NCBI GenBank assembly: GCA_027625915.1
Contig: JANTQA010000032.1
Location: 11,796,001-11,860,000 of the forward strand
Length of the DNA stretch: 64,000 bases
DNA from: Anaeramoeba flamelloides
Lineage: Eukaryota > Metamonada > Anaeramoebidae
Direction: 5' to 3'
Positions 1-14,726 of the stretch are shown here, piece by piece. Every line of letters starts with the position of its first letter. Position 1 is the stretch's first letter. The translations under genes and the position numbers were made by a program. The notes under the pieces are model-generated. The model was given only the letters and a program-made list of their open reading frames with translations, was not told where the DNA came from and did no database searches.

Positions 1-779
1 GTTTGAGGTTTAAAGTTAAAAGTTGAGGAAGAAAAATACTAGACAGTGGGTAATAAAAGAAAAATTGATTGGCGTTTAAATGTATTACTTTTCGTTTGTT
101 GTTCGCTTGTAAAGCGTATTCACATAATCTTCTCTCCATTGTATAAGTGCAATTAAAACATTTGATGTAAATTTTGCTGAAATTGAAGTTAAAGTTCTGA
201 CTGAGTTTAAAAGTCTTTCGTGATCCTCAAATTTGAAAGAAGAAAATGAATAAAATTTATTCTTTTGTTTTTTTTGTTTGTTTTTTTTTTTTTTGATAAA
301 AACAAAAAAGAAAAATAAGATTTATTTTGAATTAGACTCTTATTACAATGTTTATTCTATTTTTCGATATTTTTAAGAACATTCTCCTTCAGGAATTATT
401 TTTGAATAAAAGAAAAAAATTTCGTAAAAAAAAAAAATGGAGCTAGTATTACTGTTCTTGTCACTTCATGAATAAAAAGCGTACACGCACTACTGAACTC
501 TGCAAGTGAAAGAGCTATAATTCTTTTTTGTATGGAAGACATCTTTGTAAAGGGATCTTAATCTTACGAATAAATCCCGAAGAAAGAATTAGAAAAAAAG
601 AAAATTAAAAAAATAATGTTCTGAAAATGATTCTGTTTTAAGAACACAGTAGAATTGTATTTAAGGTGGCCGCTTGATAAGAAAGAAATTAAAAATTTGA
701 AACCTTGAAAAATTAATTCGCAAAAAAATTCTCTTTGAAATAAAATATTTTAATTTTTTGAATTCATGAAAATAATTTA

Positions 780-1244
780 AGGATGGGATCCAAACGAATT
801 GTATTTATATAATATAAAATTAAAATATTGAGGTGAGTTAATCTCAATCGATCTTTTATTCACAGGTTAAAATAAATTTTTTATCAGATAAAAAAGATAA
901 TTATTTTCGTTTTTTTTGGATTTTTTTTCTTTGAACAAAAAGCCTTATTGACGAATCCCTTAAAAATACACAGAACAAGAAATCATTACATTTACTTTCT
1001 AATTTCCGAAAGTATAATTAGTATTTTTCTATTTTTAACTCAATTAAATTGAACTAATTCGCCTTCAATCAATTTTCATTGGAATAACAGCTTATTATAA
1101 GTGGGAAAACAAATTTCTTTCGAAAAAAATCACTTTCTCATCCAAATAACTTTCTTTTACGATGTGTAATTAAAAATTGGAAAAATATTTTGTAACTCAT
1201 ATAATTAGCTTTTGTATATTTTGAATTTTTTGGGTCCCATCCTA
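780..1244. mobile_element. MITE-like element with inverted ends AGGATGGGAYCC
   Basis: The left end reads AGGATGGGATCCAAACGAAT and the right end, reverse-complemented, reads AGGATGGGACCCAAAAAATT. These inverted ends, richer in G/C than the surroundings, bound about 465 bp without coding capacity. That structure is typical of a non-autonomous DNA transposon. No second copy was found in the window, so the call rests on the terminal symmetry alone. Confidence 0.5.
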
Positions 1245-2467
1245 AAAGTGACTCTTCTCCAAAATAAAAAAAATAAAAATAAGAAACAATTATGACCAAT
1301 AATAAAAAATATAGAGTACAATGAACAGTAAAAGGGTTTTTAGTATTTGAAAATTTTCACTTATTTTGGATATGAAATTTTCAAAAAAAAATCAATATTA
1401 TTTTAATTAAAATACCAATAAAGATGAGTACATTTAATATTATTCAATTCTAGTTAATAGTACTTGTGGGAGTGTTATGTTATTCAACTTATTAGCTGAA
1501 AAGATTTTGGAAATTTACTGCCTAATATAAAAACAGAATTAATTTAAAAAACTTATGAAATTACATTTTTCTGATTAATTGAAAATAATTCTACAAGGTT
1601 AAAATTTACTCTCGTTTTACAGAATATATATATAAATTAACAAATAAACATTAAATTTTTTAATATAGAAATTAATTGAGTATCCTAAATATAATACTTT
1701 TCATCCTATATAAAAATGTAAAAATCATAACACAAACTCAATTCTGATTAATTAATTGAAAATTGATAATCTAATTTATTATTAGTTTCCTTAGATAAAT
1801 TCTAAATTTATTCGAAACTCTCTATTATTAAAATGATTTTGTTTTTCAATAAAAATAATTTGAATTCTATTTACTTTAGAACTTTTCAAATAGTTTTTTC
1901 AAAATTTTTAATTTTAATAGAAAAACTTTCTGTTTTTTTTTTTTTTTTTTACTAAATGATTTTCTTAATTTAATGTAGGCTTATAATAGTCAAACACCTT
2001 TCTCGAATTTAAATCAAATTAATTAATTTAAATTTGTAAAATAGTTTCTTATTTACAAATTTAATCTCAAAATTAAATTTTAATTCAGAGACAGTTTTTA
2101 TATTAATTTTTCAAATTTTTCGTTTTTTTAATTTGGGTATTGACCAAAATATTAAAATTGATAGATTTAGAAAATTTAATAATGGCACAAATTAGAAATT
2201 TTAATGGTTGTTTATAAAGAGATATATATATCTGCAGAAACTGAGTAGATTTTGGGGTTGTAGAAAATCTTTCAATTCATCAGTAATATGGGATTTCAGG
2301 AATTTTTGTAATTCGATTTGTTTATAGGTTTGATTGTTAACTAAACATTAGTCGTATTCTTTAATGATAAAATGAAAGATCCCAGTCAGTCTGAAATATT
2401 AGATTTTTTAGATCGTTGCTTATTATTTCAATTTCCTTTTTATTTAATGTAAATAGAGTTCAATATA

Positions 2468-2472
2468 ATATA

Positions 2473-2507
<35 letters not shown>
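2468..2507. repeat. TA microsatellite
   Basis: An almost uninterrupted (TA)n run preceded by short TAATA units. Another long TA tract lies near 63222-63260, followed by TTA repeats, and a shorter one near 10982-11001. Confidence 0.85.
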
Positions 2508-2509
<2 letters not shown>

Positions 2510-2928
2510 ATAATAGTAAATAATTTTTTTTATTTTTAATTTTTAATTTTTTTTTATCTCAATTTTTAAACTTATGACAAATATAAGATCAAATTATGTT
2601 AATTTTCAACTTTAAATTTATTTTTTAATTCAAAACGAAAATATCATCTTGAAAAATATATGTAATTATCATTTTCCTAATACAATCGAACTATTGTTTT
2701 GTCTTCTTATTTGATTAAAGTATTATTAGAGGTATAAATTGGAAAAAAACCCTTATTTTAGGATTTTTATCCAAATAATTTTTTTTTCATGTCTATTTAA
2801 CTGTTTTCGTACCTTAAATTAAGATTAAAGTAAAAATTAAAGGTAGTATGTGGTGTCAAAATTAAGGGGGTGTCGTTTCAATTGACTTTTAGTACAATGG
2901 GTGATGCAAGGAAGATCAAATGGAAACT

Positions 2929-3485
2929 AAACTATTTTTCAAAATTTTTGACTCGTTTTATAATGTTAATGATTTTTTTTTGAGGATTTATTCCAGATTC
3001 TGATCAAAAAAATATTTTAAATTTTTGGATCAGAATCATTTTTTCTTTTTTTGCAAATTTTAGTTTTGCTTTTTCTTTTTTTTTTCTTTTCCTTTACTTT
3101 TTTTGATTTTTTTTTTTTAAAAAAAGATCATGTGGGAAAAAGAGATCTTCGAAAAGATAAATTATCACTATGAAAATTGTGACTATTTAGTGTTTTTGAA
3201 AATCAATTTTTTTATTCATAAAAAATCTTGTTGTTCAACTTTTTTTCAGTGAAAGTTCAGGAATAAAAAATCAGTAATGCTCATTTCAAAAAGTGTGATT
3301 CACTTTTTTTTAGTTTTTGGTTTTATTTTTTTTAATTTTTAATATATCGGGCTTTTATGCATTTAGAATGACTTAAAATTAAATTACCAATTAGATTTAG
3401 TTATTAATTGTTCTTGAAAACTAATGGATAATTGTTTTTTTCAATTTATTATTCCAGGTGAGTCACAATTTCTGAAAAATAGTTT
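2929..3485. mobile_element. Repeat family B, copy 1 (TIR element)
   Basis: This is the best-preserved of four related copies. The left end begins AAACTATTTTTCAAAATT and the right end, reverse-complemented, begins AAACTATTTTTCAGAAAT, then TGACTC on both sides, giving an inverted terminal repeat of about 26 bp. The interior is non-coding, with a long T-rich tract and a conserved block around TCTTGTTGTTCAACTTTT. Length about 557 bp. It looks like a non-autonomous DNA transposon (MITE); the parent superfamily cannot be told because no clear target duplication is seen. Confidence 0.7.
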
Positions 3486-4519
3486 ATTTGGGATTTAAGA
3501 GGTAAAAGAGAGAAAAGAAAAATATAAAATGGAATTTTACCTATAACTTGTTTATTTTTTTAATATATACTGTGCTAAGTTACAGGTGAAATTTTCAATT
3601 TTTTTTTTTTGAATATGTAGTTTTTTCAACTCCATTTTAGTTAGTGTATTTTGGTTTTCTCGGTTCTTGTTTCCTGTTGAATAGTTTTTGACATTGATCA
3701 TAAGTATTCGACCAACTCTAAACTATTAGAAAATTCATGATTTTTTTCAGAGTCTAAAAACTAATTAATAATTCCACCTTTCGTATTAATACTTATAATT
3801 CTACCATAAAGACTTTTTCTTTCCCACTTTATTCATTAAAAAAAATAAATAACAATAAAATAGTTAGTACTAAAAAAAAACGATTTATTGGTGCCTTTTT
3901 TATTGTTATAAACCAGATAGATATATTAATTTTAGTTCAATTATTTCCATTCAATCAAATAAAGCACGAAGGTAGAGAGCAAAAGTTTATTATAATATAA
4001 TGTTTCATAATTTCTATGTTCCCTCGGTATAATACTTATCTTACAACCATACCAACTTTAATGAAAGAATTTTTTAATTATATTTAAGGCAAAAAAAAAT
4101 CAATTTAAGTGCTAATTTTAAATTCTATGAAAATTATCTGTATAGAAAATAATTCCTAAAAATGCAATATTTATGAAAATCATTTGAGGTTAAATTTTAG
4201 TTCTATTGTAACTATTTTACATTTATTATTTTTAATAAACTATATATATATTGTATACAAGAAATAACATTATTAATTTAATTTCAATTTGGAATTAAAT
4301 TTAATATAAAAGAAAAAAAAAAATTTTATTTTTATTTACACAGAATTATTGAACTGATGAAAATATGATATATCTAAGATATTTTAAAAAATATTAGGCT
4401 TTTTTTTAAATTTCATAAAAAACCTTCTATTTTAGTTGAATCGTTCTTGAAATAATAATTTGTAATTGAATGAACATTAAAACTAGTTGTATCAATAAAA
4501 GTTGGATTTATTTCAAAAT

Positions 4520-5086
4520 GAACAAATTTTCTGAAATTTTGGCCCCCTTTATAATGTTAATAAAAGTTTTTTTTTTTTAGATTTTATCCCATATTCTTAT
4601 CAAATAAATATTTATGAATTTTTAGACTAGAATTATTTTTTATAACGTTTTCTCATTTTGGTTTTTCTTTTTTAATTCTTTGTTTTTCTTTTTCTTGTTT
4701 TTTTTTTTTTATTTGATTTTTTTTTTTTTTTTAAATTTTAAAAATTAAGTCGAAAAAAAATAGATCTTTGTTATGACAAATCATCATTCAAAAAAATTGA
4801 GACTATGTGAAGTTTTTTAAAATGAATTTAATAATTATCAAAAAATCTTGTTGTTCAACTTTTTTTCAGTGAAAGTTTGGTGATAAAAAATCTGTTATGT
4901 GGATTTCGAAAAATGTGAAACATTTTTTTTTTTAAATTTTAAAATATCAGGTTTTCATCTATGTAATATAACTTTAAAGTGAATTACAAATCAGATTTAA
5001 TTATTTGTTTTTAATGAATACTAAAGAATATAAATATTTTAATTTATTATTTCAGATGAATAACAATTTTTGAAAGGGGGTTGATA
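4520..5086. mobile_element. Repeat family B, copy 2 (diverged)
   Basis: It aligns along its whole length with 2929-3485: a TTATAATGTTAAT block near the left end, a T-rich centre, the TCTTGTTGTTCAACTTTT block at 4849 and a final TTATTATTTCAG block. The terminal repeats are more decayed than in copy 1, so it appears older. Confidence 0.65.
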
Positions 5087-5794
5087 TTTATTAGACAATT
5101 TGCTAATAATATAATCAAAAAAAAAGGTATTTTCAAGAGTAAATTTGAAGTTAATTATCAATGAATTTTCAATGTTTAAAGTTATTTTAAATACTAAATG
5201 GTTTTTTTCGTTATCAAAAATGGTCTTTAATATTATTTTCGAAGTCAAAAAATTTTTTTCATATGAGCTTTCTTATTGTTCTTTATAATTGTTTAAAAAT
5301 CTATTTCAACCTCAAATTTTGATATTGTAAAAAAGCACGGTTTTGTTGGAAAGATTGTCTGTTAAATATTTACTAATATTACAATGGTTCAGGAAAGAAA
5401 AATAATAAAAAGAAAAAGAAAATTAAAATCGTTTAAAAAATATTTGTATTTATTTATATTGGGAAATTATTATAATTGATTAAAAAAATCAAAATAATAA
5501 TTAAAAATCCTGAAATTTTTTAATTATTTAATTAAAATAATAAAAAAATTGTCTCAAATATTCTATTCAAAAATCCTAATGTTATTTATTATAAGATTAC
5601 TAAAAATATATTAAAAAAAATAAATCACAGAAAAATCAAAAAACAAAAATAAAATAAAAACCTGTAACAAAAACTAATAGTAAAAAGAAAGGAAAGAGAA
5701 AAAAAGAAGGGGGTTGGGGGGGAAGAAAATAGGAAAAAAAAAAAGGAAATAATAAAGAAAACCTGTATGTAAATTCCATTGTTTAAATTCATAT

Positions 5795-7905
5795 TTAAAT
5801 AAAAGATGTATCGCATTCCAAACTTGTAAGATCATAATTATTTTTTGGATTCCAATTATCTTCAAAATTAAAACGAGAATTTTCTCCAAAATGTAATGAT
5901 TGTTCAAAATTATTTGGAAAAAACTGAGGAATTTCAAGATAATTTTGGGTTTGATAGTTCGAAAGAACTTTCAATTGAGGAAGGGTTGGCTTGTGTAAAT
6001 GATCTAAATCATCGTAATCTATTGGGATTGTGTTCTCATTATTTGGTGGTGAAATTGAATTATCGAGTTGTGAAAGTAAATTTAGAGGAAAATTCGTTGG
6101 GGAAGTGAAAAATGTTTCGCTTAGAGAAAAGGTGGTTTGTTTTGATTGTTCAAGATCGTGTTTTGTTTCCATATTAGTATAAAAATTACTTCTATTATTT
6201 TCAAAACTATTAATTGTTAGATCAGTTTTTCTAATACTATCATTATTATCTTGATTATTGTGGTTTTTATAGCCTATGCTGTTGGAATGATTTAAGATGG
6301 GTTCCTTTAATGAGGCCTCACTATTAAGTTCTTTTGAAGAAGAATTTGATACAGTAAGTAGCTCCAATTCTCTGAAATTGGGATTAGTTTTTGATCTAGA
6401 AAAAATTGCAGAAGAATCAACTATTGGCAGTTGCTTTATTTGTGTACACACAGTTTTTTCAGAAAGTTGCTCAAATGGAGACTGTTTTTCTGGTGCCCAT
6501 GTAAGAAATGGTTCACTTTTACTTTTTGTTATTTTGTTTGGATGCAATGGCTTCTCCTTCACAAGTGTTTTTTGATTTTTTTTCTCTTCATTTTTTAAAG
6601 GCGCTTTTTGGTGTTCTCTTGATGTATTTTGATCCTTGGTTTTTAAGAAGAGAGTTTTTGTTAGATTGTTTCGTTTTTCTAAAAGACTTTCTTTATGTTT
6701 TTTCAATTTCTCAATCATCACTTGAATTTCCTGTTTTGAGAATTCTCCTTTCTTGTTTGTTTGATCTTGTTTTTGATCTTGTTTGTTGTGGTATGTGTTT
6801 TGTACTTTATTGTTTTGTTGTTCTTGTGGTTCTGGTTCTTGTTTTTGTTTGTTATAATAGGTGTTTTGGAGTTCCACTGGGGTAGTTGTCGCCAGACAAT
6901 TAATGGTTTTTGAAAAGATTTTTGATTTTTCCATAGTTTCTGTGGTTTCAATCTTTTCTTGTCTTGATCTTGAGATTAATTTTCCAGTCAATTCTTGGAC
7001 TTTAAGTGCCAGTTGTTGCCTTATTTTCCTTGCTTTGTAAATATCTCGGCAATATGGTGCAGCTTTTGGTATTAAGTTTCCTTGTGTTGCGTTCCAATAA
7101 AATAACGCCTTCTCTTCGTTTTCTGTTACTAAACGAAGTAACTTGTAAATTCCTAAAACTGTACAAACCCTTTGCTTTGAAAACCCTGTTAACTTGGAAA
7201 GACACTCCCTTGATTTTGGCCCTAAAAGTATATAAAAAATATTTAAAAATGAAAAAAAAAAAAAAAAAAACGGGTAAAAAGGCGAAATTTGTTGAAAAAT
7301 AAAAAAAAAAAAAAAAAACACCAACCTTCTCTTAGGTTCTGTAAAATTTTAAACCCAAGTAGGCCGATTGTTCTTGTACACCTGGGTGTTTTCTTTAATT
7401 TTGTTGATCTTTGTGTCACTTTTTTTGAATTTTGATCATGTTCTTTCTGTTTGTTTTGGTTTTCTTTTACAACAATGGTTTGCTCAACTTGATCGCCTTT
7501 TGGGGTTACCTTTGTTTTCTGGTTGAGATCAGTAATAAAGACACTACTCCAAATCGGGCTTAAAAGATATTTTTCTTTTGACTGATCAAAATTGATATTG
7601 ATCGGGGTTTGTTTATTATTTCTTCTTCTTCTTCTTTTTTTTTCAGGACACACAATAACTCTATTTTGAATCAACAAGAGTTCTACTTTGGCTAACCTTT
7701 TGTTAATCAATTTCTTTTTCTCTTCTGTTTTTTGTTGGATATTTAGATTTCTTTTTGCAAATTTTTTTCGAATTCGAATTAATTTGAAAACTGTATCGAA
7801 CTTGATGTTAGAGTATAAATATTCGCCATATTGCCAGAGGAGTGGATAAAATAAAAATGACATTGATGGACAGTTTTGTATCGTTTTATTTTTTGAAGAA
7901 ATCAA
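5795..7905 (-). CDS. E2F-like winged-helix protein (two exons)
   Basis: Probable DNA-binding transcription regulator of the E2F/DP type. Two open frames join across a 104-bp GT-AG intron (7222-7325, phase 1): exon 1 is 7905-7326 and exon 2 is 7221-5795, together 668 residues ending in TAA. Splicing restores one continuous domain at about residues 176-240: RTIGLLGFKILQNL, a helix-turn-helix segment around LSKLTGFSKQRVCTVLGIYK, then a strand ending in FYW. This follows the E2F pattern SLGLL...RRIYD..NVLE...W, but the signature RRIYD is replaced by KQRVCTV, so DNA recognition may differ. After it come helical, Lys/Gln-rich segments (possible coiled coil) and a long Asn/Ser-rich tail without recognised domains. 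The N-terminal 170 residues are basic and unrecognised. A later Met about 15 codons in could be the true start. Family call is moderate; another winged-helix family is possible. Confidence 0.6.
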
Positions 7906-9804
7906 TTACTAGTTTTTTTTTTAAAAAAAGAGAACAAAAGTGTATGAAGAGAGGGTGTTGTTGTTATTGGAAGAAAAATGATTTAATTTTGGAATAACCC
8001 AAAATAAAGCTAAAAATAAAAAAAATGAAGCGACAATCTGACCGAAAGGGGACTAATCACAAGAAAATCAATACAATTTCTGCAAATGGCTTGAAATTCC
8101 CAGACGCCAATCCAAATTAAGAAAATCTCCTTCCTGTTTATAAGTTTCCAAATTCGAATCAGTAAGGAACTTCATTCAAGCCAAAATTATCTTAATTTTA
8201 TTTCCTTAGTTGGAAAAATGAGATAATGAAAACCACTTGTTGTTTGTTTTTAATCTTGACTTTCTTTGACTCATAATGATTGGACAAACTAATTTTTTCG
8301 CATTAAAATTACAAGTGTAAATATTCAATGTTCTAATGGTGCGTTTAGTCTTTTATTAGAATACGTGTGTCGTTTTATTTTCATATTTTTGTATTTCTAT
8401 TGGCTTATTGAAATTTTTTTAAGAAATTTACCTTTTCTCAAAAAAATCAAAAGAAAGTAAAATTCAAAAAAAAAAAAAAACTGGACGTATCATTTCAAGA
8501 AGAAAAAACTCTTATTTTTCTTTTTGGGGTTGTTTTTATTTAAAATTATGAAAAATAATGAAAACATCATCATTTTAAAAGTGGAAAAAAGTTAAAAATT
8601 TATAAAAAAAAAATTGGAGATCTTTGACTCAAAAAACACATTAATTTTCTATTTGAGAGAATGACATTATTTCTCTTTCTTTAAAAATTTTTTTATTCCT
8701 TTTGTTTAGGAATTATTTTTATAAAATGCTTGTCAACAAAAAATCTAAACTGTTTTTTAATAAACCGTGGTATGGTATTGGTTTACTCTTTTCACAACAG
8801 CTAATTACCAATTTTTTTTTTAAAAAAACATCAAAAAATTGAAAACTATTCCACTTCCTGTTCCCCTTTCTTAAATTCTTTAACTCATTTTTTCAAACAG
8901 TTGGTAACAAATAATCTTCCAAAAGTCATTTGATTTTCTTCATTTCTGAACAGTTAAATCAAAAAATCTCAATTTGATTTATGTGTAATAAAATTTGAAA
9001 AAGGGAAAAACAAAGTAAAAATTTCAAACCATCATTTAGATTTACTTTTTAAAAAAAAAATAACTTTTAAAACTTGGATTATTAAAAGAAAATACTTTTG
9101 TATTTTCTATTTTTTAAGTAGCCTGGTCTTTTGCCTTCAAATTCCAGACTGTTTGAAATTATATTTTTTGTATGAAAAAGGATTTCATGATTTCAAATTG
9201 TTTTTCTTTTTTGATTTGAACTTTTTACTTTTTTCAAAAAAAATTTTTATCTCATACACTGTATGTATTCAACTTTCACAAGTTCCCAATTTGTTAGTGT
9301 AACTGTTATACAATGGGGTTAATGTCTTCAATTTTGTAATTGGGGGGGTTATTTTGAAGGATTTTTGAGAAAAATTGTGGGCTTGTTGAAATTTTGTGAA
9401 TTTCCAATTTTGATTAATATTACTTTTTTGGTTTTTTTTGTTTTAAATTGGTATTTATATATGAAGCTATAAGTTATTTATAAATTTTGATATTAGGTAT
9501 AATTCCAATTCTTAATTGTTAGTTAGTAAACCATGTAATCTGTGATGGTTGAAAGACAGCATGTTTTGAAGACATCTAATTACAAATCAGACAATTGTAA
9601 ATATTAATTAGAAATAAGGAAAAAATAAAAATTTAAATTAAACATTACAAAAGCACGGAAACAAAAGTAAAAAAAAATAAAATATTCAATCAATTTTATA
9701 TAAAATATTTTTTTTTTACTGAAAGGGTCTATTTGAAGAATCTTTTTATTAATTGGAAAAGGATAGTTTTAATTGGTAGTAAAAAAAAATAATTTTGATC
9801 TGAC

Positions 9805-10055
9805 AGTATTTACTGAAAATTGCAATTTATGTTTGGACATTTTTACTTGATTTTCCTTTTTGAACTTTTTATGCTCAAACTTTGAATAAAGCATTTTATG
9901 AAATAGAGTGTTAAGAAACTTTGTAAAATTAGTTATTCTTCAAATTGTTCACAGTCAGGGACTGATTGATAAGTAACTGTTTGAAGATTTATACAAAAGG
10001 AAATTGAACTCAAAATTATTTGAAATTTATTAAAATTTATCAGTAATTATAATGT
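9805..10055 (+). repeat. Dispersed repeat G, copy 1
   Basis: About 240 bp clearly related to 48855-49105 in the same orientation. Shared blocks include AATTTATGTTTGGA, TTGATTTTCCTTTTTGAA, GTGTTAAGAAACT and GATTTATACAAA. Neither copy shows obvious inverted ends or a long intact frame, so the class is unknown. Confidence 0.7.
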
Positions 10056-12300
10056 CTATGATTGGTTAATACAAAATTCAGAATTGGTATAGTGATAAAA
10101 AAAGTGTTGTAACATTTTTTTTTTAAATTTTGTAAAAATTTAATGGGGACAATTTATAAAACAATCAACATCACCAGTATTTTTAAAAGTTAATCAAAAT
10201 TTAAATAAGCACTGATAGGTTTTAAGGGATGATAATTGTGCATAAATTATCAAGACAATAATAAAATTACCATCTTACAAGTGGGTGATCTTAAAAACCC
10301 GAATATCTGATTTTATTTAATAAAAACTAATAATAAAGAAAAATTAAAATAAAAATTTCAAAAATTTCAAACTTTTTGATTCAAAAACACGTTTTTCAAA
10401 ACACTTTATTATTGAGAATATTATAAGATGGTTGCGTCTAAATATTTTCTTTATACGTTGTTCAAATACTACACTTTTATTTTAGTTAATGTGAATAATC
10501 TTTTCTTTTTTATACATTATTAAAATTAATATATTTGATTGAAAATAGATATATTTTTTTATTTTTAATTTTTTGTTACTACTCAAAAATACCCCATGAC
10601 ATGTTAAAATTGATACAATTTAACTATTATCCAAATATATCACTGGTTTTGTTTTCGTATTATTTTATAATAGGATTTTTTTTTAGTATTTTATGGTTTT
10701 GTTGGGGACTCTGAATGTGTAAAAAATATTGTTAAAAAAGGAATTAAGTGGGTTAAATATTTCTTTAAAGATTTTTTTTTTTTTTTTTTTCTATCCCCAA
10801 TGAAATATTAAAACGATTGGTGTATCGTGGATCACAAAAAAAGGCCAAATCTTTAAATTAGAGAAAAAAAAACAATACAATATATAAATACATCATCTTT
10901 GATATCATTTTGTGTTTTGTTTTTAAAATATTATACCTTTTTTCCAAGTGAAAGTTCCACTGTTTTTTTTTTTTTTTTATTATTATATATATATATATAT
11001 ATTGGTGATGTGTTGGTAGATTTTTTGTTTTATATTAACTTATATACTAATGGTTGGTATGATAATACCGTTTGTTCTTTCCTATAATTTAAATATTTTT
11101 TTGCTGTAGCTTTCCCATATCGTTGTAAATGTTGCCAAGAATGTGAAAATTCACAACCTTTGATAAAAATATCTTCTATTAAAAAGAAAGTTTGGTTATA
11201 TAATATGACTAGTTTGAAACTTCAATTTCAATTGCATATTAAAAGAAGTTTATTATTTTTTTTTGTTAAAGATCCATTTCAAAATAGTGATTTTTTTTTT
11301 TTTGAGATTGTCAGAATCAAAACTTGTGAACTGTTTTTTGTTATAATAAAATGTCGAATTTTTTTAAAAAGGATATTTTTCTTCACATTCCAATCATGCC
11401 ACACATTTAAAATTTATTTTCTCACTTTATAAAACAAAAAATTTCTATTAGTATTAATTCTGAAAATATTTTTCTTTTTTAAAATAGAAAATTTGATAAA
11501 GGTTTTAAAAAGATGTATAAATATTTTAAAATGGTCAAAAGAAAGAGAATATATCAAAATTGAAAAGAAAAAAACAACTCAAACTTATAATTATTTATCT
11601 AGTATTACTTTTAAATTGGAAAATACCTTGATTTTTACAATTTGGGGATTTTAGATCCACATTCAAACGAATTATTTCTATCAATTTGTTTTTTAATGCA
11701 AAAAACCAAAAAAAAAAAAAAAAAAAAAAATGAGGTGGTATAATATTTCTTTTCTTTTTATTTGTAAAATTTGCAGTTTATTAGAAACTTCCCTAATCAT
11801 TTTGTGATTTTCCATACATGTTAAATTTTATAATAGAAAACCAGTTTCTAGATATTAATAATTTTTGTATCAGGTTATACACATTTATCTTTAAAAACTT
11901 TATTCTTAAATTTGATTATTTTGGAAATCTACAAAATAAATTTCCTGATTCCCTTCAAAAAAAAAAAAAAAAAATAGCACCGAAATAAAGCATGTAAGTC
12001 CAATTATCAATAGTTAATGAATTATTATTTGAAATTAATTAATTTTATATTAATAATTTGTTTGGCTTTTTGTATTTTCAGTAATGTTTCCAATTAAGAA
12101 TTTACTTTATTTTTTTCACCCCTTTCACATTTTTTCACTATTAGTAATAAAAAAGCTCAATTAAAAATTATTTTTATTGTTTTTTTTTTATCAGTAAGTC
12201 AATTGTAATAAATATTTAATCCTCGTATAAAACTCAATTTTGGAACAACTATGGGTATATAAAATTACCTTTTTTCAAACACAAAATAAACTTTTAAATA

Positions 12301-12498
12301 CAGTCGGTTACGCTTTAAGACACAAAAGTTCAACAGGATTTAAGGTACAAAAAAATCCTTAAATTAAAGCATACTTTCCCGAATTTTTTTACACTAATTA
12401 TTTTACTAGAATTTAAAATCTTGTATCAAGATTTGTGATTATTTTCCTGTACATTAAATTTCCATGGAGGGTTTGCACCTTAAAAGTGGAATCGACTG
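12301..12498. mobile_element. Tc1/mariner-like MITE, family E copy 1
   Basis: A 198-bp element flanked by TA on both sides (12299-12300 and 12499-12500). The left end starts CAGTCGGTTACGCTTTAAG; the right end, reverse-complemented, starts CAGTCGATTCCACTTTTAAG. Terminal CAGT next to a duplicated TA is the hallmark of Tc1/mariner-class elements. The interior repeats the end motif in part and carries no transposase. Copies 2 and 3 lie at 17575-17769 and 62093-62308. Confidence 0.75.
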
Positions 12499-12734
12499 TA
12501 TTTTTTTTTTTTTTTCATTTTTTCCTTAGAATTGTAATATGTTTTAAATCTAATCATTCAAAAATATTGGCTAACAAAGGATTAGTGTCACCATAGAATG
12601 GTATATAATTAAATATTGTTTTAATTATGGGAAATTTTGATAATTGTGTCTTGGTACAAACAACTCTAAACAATCTAATTATAAATATTATTACAGAATA
12701 AATTGATACATTTTTTACTAATAATCCTATTAAA

Positions 12735-13345
12735 AATTTTTGATTTTGAAAATTTATTTTTTCAAATTAATATAGTGAAATCTAAAAAATAGAATTCCAA
12801 ACTTTATGTTATTTCCAACAATTTAATAATTAATATTTTATAACCCTGATAAAAGTTATTATTTTTTTAATTTTTTTAATTTCCATGAATAACTCAATAA
12901 TATATAAATACAACAAAGCCCAAAGAATGATCAGTTTTGTCTCTTTTTTATAAAGATTGTTGTATTACCAATGTATTTCCAATATTTTATAAATCATACA
13001 GTCAAAAAAATCCATTGGTTAATTATTTAATATTTTTTAAAAAGTGAGTTTTTTTGAGCAACTTTTCTACATTTCACTTCAAATTTAATAAAGATTTTTT
13101 GCAACTTTAGAGTCTGAAAATTGATAATTCAACCTTTAAATTTTTCTTGAAATACAGATTTTCACAAAAATTTTTGTTTTTTACTACTCCTAAAATCATT
13201 TTTAATTGATCCGATCAACAAATATGACTACTCGAATATTCTATTTTTATAGACATTTTAACGAAAGACGAATATTATTTACACCCAATAACAACAAAAT
13301 TATCATTTAGATTTCTCATTGAATGACACTAATCACTTAAGTTGA
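12735..13345 (+). repeat. Dispersed repeat H, copy 1
   Basis: About 600 bp that aligns collinearly with 41905-42510 inside intron 4 of the ACAP-like gene. Shared blocks include ACTCAATAAT, GATCAGTTTT, CCATTGGTTAATTATTTA (CTATTGG in the other copy), AATTCAACCTTTAAAT and TTTACACYCAATAACAAC. No inverted ends or coding frame seen; it ends about 250 bp from the actin stop codon. Confidence 0.7.
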
Positions 13346-13592
13346 AATAAATATATAATAAAAATAACAGAAAAAATTCTCATAATAAAAAACAAAAAAC
13401 AAAAAACAAAAAATTATTTAAAGTTGCAAGAGTAAATTTTTATTTTTTTAAAATTGAAATAAAAATTGTTTGTGAGGATGATAAGAAATAAAAAATACAA
13501 AACAATAATTATGAATTATTTTTAATATTAAATCATGAGAAAATATTTAAGCGAGAATCCTTTAAAAATATTAATTTGTGAGGCAAATTAAC

Positions 13593-14726
<1,134 letters not shown>

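Larger units (their letters stand above)
1..5794. other. Gene-free AT-rich stretch
   Basis: No coding region can be supported here on either strand; the open frames are short and made of Phe/Lys/Asn/Ile from A/T runs. The stretch holds three relics listed separately (780-1244, 2929-3485, 4520-5086) and a TA microsatellite near 2468-2507. The remainder looks like ordinary AT-rich intergenic DNA. Confidence 0.7.
7906..13592. other. Gene-free stretch between the E2F-like gene and actin
   Basis: No gene can be supported. It contains repeat G copy 1 (9805-10055), a Tc1/mariner-like MITE (12301-12498), repeat H copy 1 (12735-13345), a CAAAAAA tandem run near 13387-13412, and many homopolymer tracts. 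An open stretch at 11103-11432 starts with a Cys-rich segment (RCKCCQECEN) and then decays into Phe/Lys/Ile-rich sequence; it may be a gene or transposon relic, but nothing identifies it. Confidence 0.6.

Noticed and set aside
10899-11432. Possible small membrane or Cys-rich gene
   Set aside because: Mostly Phe/Ile/Lys from AT runs; only a short RCKCCQECEN segment is notable and no family fits.
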